From Clostridium_S neuense (GTDB lineage Bacteria > Bacillota > Clostridia > Clostridiales > Clostridiaceae): a DNA stretch of 64,000 nucleotides. The stretch is taken from contig NZ_JBJIAA010000012.1 in assembly GCF_045310695.1 (NCBI RefSeq), positions 1 to 64,000 on the forward strand. Reading direction: 5' to 3'. Positions 1 through 4,775 of this stretch are shown in pieces. The notes below the pieces were generated by a model. The model had not been told where the DNA came from. It did no database searches and worked only from the letters and a program-made list of their open reading frames with translations. Position 1 is the stretch's first letter; the number at the start of each line of letters is the position of its first letter. The position numbers and the translations under genes were made by a program.

Positions 1-47
1 TTAAGGCATAATGCTGGTAATGTGCCCTTATAGGGCTTAAGGAAAAA

Positions 48-66
48 CCACCAGCTAAGCTGGTGG
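48..66. terminator. Perfect 9-bp hairpin, probable terminator of an upstream gene
   Basis: CCACCAGCT and AGCTGGTGG flank a single A, followed by an AT-rich run (atatttatttt). This looks like the 3' end of a transcription unit lying left of the window. A smaller hairpin (GCCC/GGGC, 24-36) precedes it. I see no coding sequence in 1-138. Confidence 0.55.
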
Positions 67-138
67 ATATTTATTTTGAATAAAATATTAAATCATGAAA
101 AATAATATATATTATATATTATTTTGGAGGTAAACAAC

Positions 139-405
139 ATGGGGAAAACACCACTAAAGAAAGTTATTAAATCAAAATTAAAATCAAATAGAAAATTGAC
201 AACACTTGAAGAGCAAAGAGAAAAGATGAAATATGAGATTGCAGCCGAATTAGGGCTTAAGGATAAAGTTGATAAGCTTGGATGGAGTGCTCTTACATCA
301 GAGGAGACGGGAAGAATTGGTGGTATAATGACAAAAATGAAAAAGAAGCTTAATATTCCTAAAAACGATGAGATATTAAATAGCGAGTACTATGATAAAA
401 ATTAA
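139..405 (+). CDS. Divergent alpha/beta-type small acid-soluble spore protein (SASP)
   Basis: An 88-residue protein of the alpha/beta SASP family, which coats and protects spore DNA and is degraded by the GPR protease on germination. Family hallmarks seen: the GPR-type cleavage context EIAAELG near the middle, then a C-terminal block LTSEETGRIGG followed by MTKMKKK, matching the LTSRENGSVGG...K block of classical SASPs. It is longer and more lysine-rich at its N-terminus than the standard ~65-residue proteins (compare the gene at 7503), so it is a divergent, SspF-like member. The start is the ATG at 139, 8 bases after GGAGG (126-130); a TTG in frame further upstream overlaps that ribosome binding site and is unlikely. 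Expression in the forespore is inferred from the family; I found no convincing sigma-G promoter. Confidence 0.8.
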   Translation: MGKTPLKKVIKSKLKSNRKLTTLEEQREKMKYEIAAELGLKDKVDKLGWSALTSEETGRIGGIMTKMKKKLNIPKNDEILNSEYYDKN

Positions 406-480
406 TTAAATATTATATTTGATTATTGTGTGTAAAACCTATATTATATAGAGTGGAATGTTTTTATGAAAGGTGATTTT

Positions 481-1227
481 ATGGAATATAATAAAGATTT
501 TGCACACATTTATGATGAACTTATAAATCCAGATATAGATTATGAAAAATGGGCTCAATACATATACAGCACATGTGCAAATTATGGAGTAAAATTTGAT
601 AAATATCTTGACCTTGCTTGTGGTACAGGTAATTTGACAGAAAATATGTGCACAAAATTTAAAGATGTATGGGCAGTTGATATTTCAGAGGATATGCTTT
701 GTGAAGCAGAAGAAAAATTTAGAAATAAGGGATTTAGAGCAAGATTTATTTGTCAAGATATATCTAAGCTAAATTTAAATATGAAATTTAATTTGATTAC
801 TTGTTGTTTAGATTCAACAAATTACATAACAAGTGAAAGAGATTTAAAGAGTTACTTTAGTCAGGTTGAAGAGTTGCTTGAAGACGAGGGATTATTTGTA
901 TTTGATGTAAATTCATATTATAAATTAACTAAAATCTTAGGAAATAATACTTTTGATTTTGATAATGACGATGTAGTTTATGTATGGGAAAATAGCTTAG
1001 AAGATAATATTGTAAGCATGTACTTAATGTTTTTTATTAAGAAAGAAGGTAATGCTTATGAGCGATTTGATGAAGAACATCAAGAAAGAGCTTATACTGA
1101 AGAACAATTAGAAAGATACTTAGATGAAGCAGGACTTTCTGTTATAAAGAAAGTAGATTGTTATGAAGAAAGAAATATAAGTAATATCACAGAAAGAATA
1201 ACTTATATAGTAAAAAAGAGTAATTAA
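481..1227 (+). CDS. Class I SAM-dependent methyltransferase
   Basis: A 248-residue Rossmann-fold methyltransferase of unknown substrate. The SAM-binding motif I, LDLACGTGN, sits about residues 43-51, followed by AVDISEDML (motif II acidic residue) and CCLDSTNYI. The C-terminal half has the beta-rich insertion typical of the ubiE/YqeM-like group, and clostridial homologues often lie next to Hsp33 as here. The ATG at 481 is preferred over an in-frame ATG at 466, because AAAGGTG lies 5-6 bases before it. Substrate cannot be read from the sequence. Confidence 0.75.
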   Translation: MEYNKDFAHIYDELINPDIDYEKWAQYIYSTCANYGVKFDKYLDLACGTGNLTENMCTKFKDVWAVDISEDMLCEAEEKFRNKGFRARFICQDISKLNLNMKFNLITCCLDSTNYITSERDLKSYFSQVEELLEDEGLFVFDVNSYYKLTKILGNNTFDFDNDDVVYVWENSLEDNIVSMYLMFFIKKEGNAYERFDEEHQERAYTEEQLERYLDEAGLSVIKKVDCYEERNISNITERITYIVKKSN

Positions 1228-1252
1228 TATTAACTAAATTGGAGGTTTTTTT

Positions 1253-2146
1253 ATGGCAGATAAATTAATAAGAGCTGTTGCTAAAAATGGTGAAGTAAGA
1301 ATAGCAGCGGCTATTACAACAGAACTTGTAAATAAAGGAGTTGCTATACATAAATGTGCACCTACTGCGGCTGCGGCACTTGGAAGGATGCTTACAGCTG
1401 GTTCTCTTATGGGCTCAATGCTTAAAGGAGAAAAGGATGTTTTGACATTAAAGATAAATGGTGGGGGAATAGCTAAAGGCGTAACTGTAACAGCTTATAG
1501 CGATGCTCACGTTAAAGGCTTTATAGGAAATCCTAATGCTGATTTACCAGCTAATAAGCTTGGTAAACTTGATGTATCAGGCATAATTGGGAAGCAAGGC
1601 AACCTCAGTATAGTCAGGGATATGGGACTTAGGGAGCCATATGTTGGTCAGGTTCCGATTTATACAGGAGAAATTGGTGATGATATTGCTTATTATTACG
1701 CATCTTCTGAGCAAGTACCTTCGGCAGTTGGATTGGGAGTTTTAGTAGATAAAGATTTATCTATAAAAGCCGCAGGTGGATTTATAATACAAATGATGCC
1801 AGGAGCAGATGAATTAGCAGCGGATTTAATAACTTATAGATTGCAAGAAATACCATCTATAACCGAGCTTATAGGCTCTGGAAAATCCATTGAGGAAATT
1901 TTAGAATTTATATTTGAGGGGATGGATTTAAAAATATTAGATGAAAGTTTAGTGCCAGAATATAGATGTGATTGCTCAAAGGAAAGGGTAGAAAGAGCAC
2001 TTATGAGTATAAGCATGAAGGATTTAGAGGAAATATACAATGAGGGTAAACAAGAGGAGGTTTTATGTAACTTTTGTGACCAAAGGTATATTTTCACACA
2101 TGAGGATATAGGTGAACTTATTGAAAAAAAGAGAAAAATCAAGTAA
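1253..2146 (+). CDS. hslO: Hsp33 redox-regulated holdase chaperone
   Basis: A 297-residue cytoplasmic chaperone that is inactive with zinc bound by four reduced cysteines and, after oxidative disulfide formation and unfolding, binds unfolding client proteins. The four zinc cysteines are intact: CxC at residues 239/241 and CxxC at 272/275. The N-terminal domain carries the usual GGG-rich strand region (LKINGGGIAKG, about 62-72). Length is normal for the family. GGAGG lies 7-8 bases before the ATG. The gene is 25 bases after the methyltransferase and probably cotranscribed with it. Confidence 0.95.
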   Translation: MADKLIRAVAKNGEVRIAAAITTELVNKGVAIHKCAPTAAAALGRMLTAGSLMGSMLKGEKDVLTLKINGGGIAKGVTVTAYSDAHVKGFIGNPNADLPANKLGKLDVSGIIGKQGNLSIVRDMGLREPYVGQVPIYTGEIGDDIAYYYASSEQVPSAVGLGVLVDKDLSIKAAGGFIIQMMPGADELAADLITYRLQEIPSITELIGSGKSIEEILEFIFEGMDLKILDESLVPEYRCDCSKERVERALMSISMKDLEEIYNEGKQEEVLCNFCDQRYIFTHEDIGELIEKKRKIK

Positions 2147-2153
2147 AGTAGTA

Positions 2154-2182
2154 TTGACATGCCAGGAAAAGTAATATATAAT
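2154..2182 (+). promoter_or_regulatory. Consensus sigma-A promoter of the tRNA array
   Basis: TTGACA at 2154-2159, a 17-base spacer and TATAAT at 2177-2182, both perfect hexamers. It starts 8 bases after the hslO stop and drives the five tRNA genes. A long imperfect dyad (2161-2197) is centred on the -10 region. Confidence 0.8.
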
Positions 2183-2223
2183 ATTACTTGTCTTGGCAAT
2201 GAATAATTGTTGAGTATAGTTGT

Positions 2224-2299
2224 GGGCGCTTAGCTCAGCTGGGAGAGCATCTGCCTTACAAGCAGAGGGTCACAGGTTCGAGCCCTGTAGTGCCCACCA
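2224..2299 (+). tRNA. tRNA-Val (anticodon TAC)
   Basis: 76 nt with encoded CCA. Acceptor GGGCGCT pairs with AGTGCCC (one G-U). Anticodon loop CTTACAA gives TAC. T-loop TTCGAGC is intact. First gene of a five-tRNA array. Confidence 0.96.
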
Positions 2300-2308
2300 C
2301 AATTTTAC

Positions 2309-2385
2309 GGCTTGGTAGCTCAGCTGGTTAGAGTGCTGGCCTGTCACGCCAGAGGTCGAGGGTTCGATCCCCTTCCAAGTCGCCA
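2309..2385 (+). tRNA. tRNA-Asp (anticodon GTC)
   Basis: 77 nt with encoded CCA. Acceptor GGCTTGG pairs with CCAAGTC (one G-U), discriminator G as expected for tRNA-Asp. Anticodon loop CTGTCAC gives GTC. Confidence 0.96.
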
Positions 2386-2397
2386 ATTAAATTGAAT

Positions 2398-2473
<76 letters not shown>

Positions 2474-2477
2474 TTTT

Positions 2478-2552
2478 GCGGGAGTGGCTCAGTGGTAGAG
2501 CGTCACCTTGCCAAGGTGAACGTCGCGAGTTCGAATCTCGTCTTCCGCTCCA
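2478..2552 (+). tRNA. tRNA-Gly (anticodon GCC)
   Basis: 75 nt with encoded CCA. Acceptor GCGGGAG pairs with CTTCCGC (one G-U). Anticodon loop TTGCCAA gives GCC. Confidence 0.96.
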
Positions 2553-2557
2553 ATAAT

Positions 2558-2631
<74 letters not shown>

Positions 2632-2638
2632 AATATCT

Positions 2639-2671
2639 AAAATTGTCTGCATCTAGTATGCAGGCAATTTT
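2639..2671 (+). terminator. Terminator of the tRNA array
   Basis: A 14-base inverted repeat (AAAATTGTCTGCAT and ATGCAGGCAATTTT, one G-U/T mismatch) around a 5-base loop, 7 bases after tRNA-Cys. It ends just before the -35 box of the marR promoter. Confidence 0.8.
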
Positions 2672-2674
2672 AAT

Positions 2675-2703
2675 TTGACAATACTTTGATATCAAAGTAT
2701 AAT
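2675..2703 (+). promoter_or_regulatory. marR promoter with operator filling the spacer
   Basis: Perfect TTGACA (2675-2680) and TATAAT (2698-2703) 17 bases apart. The spacer and the first bases of the -10 box form a perfect 20-bp palindrome (ATACTTTGAT/ATCAAAGTAT, 2681-2700). The same palindrome recurs at 3154-3173. Binding of a dimeric regulator here would occlude RNA polymerase, which suggests autorepression by the MarR protein encoded just downstream. Confidence 0.8.
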
Positions 2704-2710
2704 ATGGATT

Positions 2711-3133
2711 ATGAATACAGATAATACAATAAATCTAATTGGAAGAATTAGAGATAAGGCTAATAAATTTCTATTAAAAAAGTTACAAGAATTAGGATTA
2801 AAAAATGTTGCACCTTCTCATGGAGATATTTTAGCTGTTTTATTTAAATATGAGGAAGCAACTATGACTGAAATAGCAGAGCTTATTCATAGAGATAGGT
2901 CTACTGTAACTGCTTTAGTCAATAAATTAATTGTGCTTGGATATATTTCAAGTAGAAAGGATCCTAATGATAACAGATCTAGTATTATATGTTTAACAGA
3001 AAAAGGAAAGGAGTTAAAACTAGGTTTTAAAGAAATTTCTGAGGAACTTTATATGATTGAATATAAAGGAATTTCAGAAGAAGAAAAGATAGTATTTCGC
3101 AGAATATTACAAAAGGTTTATAATAACTTTTAA
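2711..3133 (+). CDS. MarR-family transcriptional regulator
   Basis: A 140-residue winged-helix repressor of the MarR family. The recognition helix region (MTEIAELIHRDRSTVTALV, about 54-72) and the wing (LGYISSRKDPNDNRSS, about 76-91) are clear. MarR proteins bind short palindromes as dimers and release them on binding small molecules. Two copies of one perfect 20-bp palindrome, in its own promoter and before the hydrolase at 3214, are the obvious targets. The ATG at 2711 lies only 7 bases after the -10 box, so transcription should begin at or next to the start codon: the message is predicted to be leaderless, and no ribosome binding site is present. The inducer is unknown. Confidence 0.88.
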   Translation: MNTDNTINLIGRIRDKANKFLLKKLQELGLKNVAPSHGDILAVLFKYEEATMTEIAELIHRDRSTVTALVNKLIVLGYISSRKDPNDNRSSIICLTEKGKELKLGFKEISEELYMIEYKGISEEEKIVFRRILQKVYNNF

Positions 3134-3145
3134 AAGCTTATTTTT

Positions 3146-3178
3146 TTAACAATATACTTTGATATCAAAGTATATGAT
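3146..3178 (+). promoter_or_regulatory. Hydrolase promoter with second MarR operator
   Basis: The 20-bp palindrome of the marR promoter is repeated exactly at 3154-3173 and extended to 24 bp (3152-3175). It lies between a TTAACA-like -35 (3146-3151) and a TATATG/TATGAT -10 (about 3171-3178). Promoter spacing is less ideal than at marR, but the operator identity is exact. Confidence 0.7.
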
Positions 3179-3213
3179 GAAAATTAATTTTTATATAAAT
3201 AGAGGAGCATAGT

Positions 3214-3882
3214 ATGGATATTAGACGAGAAACAATTGAAGGTAATGGATTCAAAGTGCCGTGTATAACTTTAACACCGGCAACTATAAAAGGAGCAGCA
3301 GTTGTAATTCATGGTTACGGTGGCTGCAAGGAAGAACAACTAGGTTTAGCTTATAGAATATCAGAAGTTGGGTTAAAAACCTGCGTTATTGATTTTAGAG
3401 GTCATGGTGAACATAATTTAAGTTTAGACGAAAACTGTATATTAGATGTAGAGGCTGCAATTGAATTTTGCAGAAATTTTGGAAGAGTAGTTGCTATTGG
3501 GCATTCTTTAGGAGGAAGACTTGCGTTAATAAGTAGTGCAGATTATTCTATAGGAATATCACCTGCAATCAGTCCGATTTTTGGTGATGAAACTCAAAAC
3601 AAATTAAAAATTATGAGAGGTTATAGAGTTAAGGAGGCATACTTTGGAAAAATAAATGGAGCCATTGAAAAACTGCCTGCATTTAACTTTAAGGATGATC
3701 CACAAAAATCTATAATTTATGCTGAAAGGGATGTACCAGAAATAGAACATATATGTTCTAACTTTAAAGCAAAGAATTCTTCTGTTATAAAAATAAAAGA
3801 AGCGATGCATAACGATATCTTTACGCTTGAAGCTACATTCGAAAGTGTAATTAGTCAGGTGAAAATGTATTTTAAAGATTAA
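3214..3882 (+). CDS. Alpha/beta hydrolase, likely MarR-controlled
   Basis: A 222-residue alpha/beta-hydrolase. The nucleophile elbow GHSLGG is at about residues 96-101, the oxyanion region is HGYGG (about 33-37), and the probable acid and histidine lie near the C-terminus (ERDVPEIEH and AMHNDIF). There is no signal peptide, so it is cytoplasmic. Sequence alone does not separate esterase, thioesterase or peptidase activity. GAGG lies before the ATG. It is paired with the upstream MarR gene through an identical operator, suggesting a role in detoxifying whatever that regulator senses. Confidence 0.78.
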   Translation: MDIRRETIEGNGFKVPCITLTPATIKGAAVVIHGYGGCKEEQLGLAYRISEVGLKTCVIDFRGHGEHNLSLDENCILDVEAAIEFCRNFGRVVAIGHSLGGRLALISSADYSIGISPAISPIFGDETQNKLKIMRGYRVKEAYFGKINGAIEKLPAFNFKDDPQKSIIYAERDVPEIEHICSNFKAKNSSVIKIKEAMHNDIFTLEATFESVISQVKMYFKD

Positions 3883-3894
3883 GCAGAATGATAA

Positions 3895-4182
3895 CAAGAA
3901 TTGAGATGGTTCAGTGAAGAAAATTACATATGTTTAGGAGTAAGATTTGGTGCAGGTCCAAGAGATGGATTGATGATAGTTGTTACGAAAAAAACAGGTA
4001 AGTCAGTTCGTACTATTAGGACATTTATTGAAGTGGTTGCACTTATAATTGGCTTAATTTTATGAGGTTCTGCTGGAACAGGAACTATTATAATGGCAGT
4101 TTTAGTTGGATTTTTTATACAATTTGTTTTTGAAATATTTAATTTTGATGTGAAAAAATTTCAGCATAGATTGATTTGTTGA
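3895..4182 (+). pseudogene. Degenerate YczE/YitT-like membrane protein gene
   Basis: Frame 1 reads a recognisable piece of a YczE-type integral membrane protein: GVRFGAGPRDGLMI, then KKTGKSVRTIRTFIEV and a hydrophobic segment, an in-frame TGA (4063-4065), then GSAGTGTIIMAVLVG and FFIQFVFEIF to a TGA at 4180-4182. The TGA falls where family members have a glycine (GGA to TGA is one change). The N-terminal helices and any start codon are missing. Both lesions mark it as a pseudogene. I found no other gene in 3883-4274. Confidence 0.7.
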
Positions 4183-4225
4183 TGAGAGTATCGAGTTATT
4201 TAATAGTAGTAAATTAAAAAAAGTA

Positions 4226-4254
4226 TTTACAAGTTGGGTAAAAAGGAATAATAT
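4226..4254 (+). promoter_or_regulatory. Sigma-A promoter of the mgtA leader
   Basis: TTTACA (4226-4231), a 17-base spacer and TAATAT (4249-4254). Transcription would begin near 4261, about 15 bases before the M-box aptamer. Confidence 0.6.
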
Positions 4255-4274
4255 ATTAAATGAAATAAAATTAA

Positions 4275-4460
4275 ATATCTCGTTAGGTGAGGTTACTACA
4301 TGGATATACGCTACTGCCCAGAAATGTCGAGAGACGCCTATGGGTCAGCAGGTACTACCGAATTAAGGTTTTACTTAATGTAGCTGACTACATTCATATT
4401 AGTTATGAATGCTTATGCTCAAAGCTGTGTAGTGCTAAAACTCAACGAATGGAGAAAGTA
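4275..4460 (+). promoter_or_regulatory. M-box (ykoK) Mg2+ riboswitch
   Basis: The aptamer is recognised by conserved M-box blocks: CTCGTTAGGTGAGG (4280-4293), GGATATACGCTACTGCC (about 4302-4318), CAGAAA (4319-4324) and GAGACGCC then ATGGGTCAGCAGGTA (4330-4352). M-boxes fold when Mg2+ is plentiful and usually terminate transcription of Mg2+ transporter genes. Here TCGTT near 4279-4283 can close the aptamer with AACGA at 4444-4448. That strand (4443-4455) is otherwise free to form a 13-bp antiterminator with 4498-4510. The downstream gene is an MgtA-type ATPase, as expected. A long open frame read through this region (4287-4538) is an artefact of the RNA. Confidence 0.92.
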
Positions 4461-4493
4461 AACATAAAATATGTTTTTTTTGTTGTGATTTTT

Positions 4494-4532
4494 AATCTCT
4501 TCATTCGTTGTGATGGGGAGATTTTTATTTTT
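4494..4532 (+). terminator. Regulated terminator of the M-box
   Basis: AATCTCTTCAT (4494-4504) pairs with the ATGGGGAGATT side (4513-4523), followed by TTTATTTTT. Its 5' half overlaps the partner of the 4443-4455 strand, so terminator and antiterminator exclude each other. Expected logic: Mg2+ high, aptamer closed, terminator forms. Confidence 0.82.
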
Positions 4533-4561
4533 GTATAAATATGATAAGGAGGTGGTTACTC

Positions 4562-4663
4562 ATGGAAGATGGTCCTGATGAAGATAAGTTTAAAATTGAA
4601 AAAGAAATTTTTATCGTTATTCTAGTGAGTAACTGCCGCAAGAATAACGATGCCTGGAGATAA
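4562..4663 (+). CDS. 33-codon leader ORF between M-box and mgtA
   Basis: An ATG with a strong AAGGAGG (4546-4552 region) opens a 33-codon frame ending in TAA at 4661-4663. The peptide begins MEDGPDEDK, very acidic with an early proline, then becomes hydrophobic (EIFIVILV) and ends NNDAWR. No family is recognised. The placement is that of a leader peptide. In enterobacteria the mgtA leader peptide MgtL has an acidic/proline N-terminus that destabilises ribosomes at low Mg2+; the resemblance in composition is suggestive only. The codons for FIVIL form the left arm of an 11-bp hairpin (4613-4623 with 4641-4651), and the stop codon lies inside the P1 arm of the structured element at 4658. Confidence 0.6.
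   Translation: MEDGPDEDKFKIEKEIFIVILVSNCRKNNDAWR
4613..4651 (+). promoter_or_regulatory. Hairpin inside the leader ORF, complementary to the mgtA start
   Basis: ATCGTTATTCT (4613-4623) and AGAATAACGAT (4641-4651) form a perfect 11-bp stem. The ten bases TTATCGTTAT at 4611-4620 recur exactly at 4768-4777 and end inside the mgtA start codon. The right arm (4644-4651) could therefore pair either with the left arm or with the mgtA initiation region. This is the geometry of a translation-dependent switch, inferred from sequence only. Confidence 0.5.
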
Positions 4664-4754
4664 ATCATTTGAAACTCCAAACTTATTTGTGCCAAAATGC
4701 CGTTTCCTGGACATTATGGTACGAATAAGTTTGTGTAGTTGAAACGATTTATCT
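4658..4754 (+). ncRNA. Structured RNA element, copy 1 (mgtA leader)
   Basis: A 97-nt rod: outer stem AGATAAATC/GATTTATCT (4658-4666, 4746-4754), a short AACT/AGTT helix (4673-4676, 4737-4740), then a 17-bp stem with two G-U pairs (4678-4694, 4717-4733) and a 22-base apical region (4695-4716). A diverged copy with the same fold lies at 27512-27609: the apical region is 19/22 identical although the stem arms differ with pairing mostly kept. It ends 7 bases before the mgtA ribosome binding site. I do not recognise a named RNA family. Confidence 0.6.
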
Positions 4755-4775
4755 AAAGAGAAGGAGGTTATCGTT

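Noticed and set aside
4287..4538. An 83-codon open frame over the M-box
   Set aside because: It lies within conserved riboswitch sequence and the terminator, has no ribosome binding site and resembles no protein.
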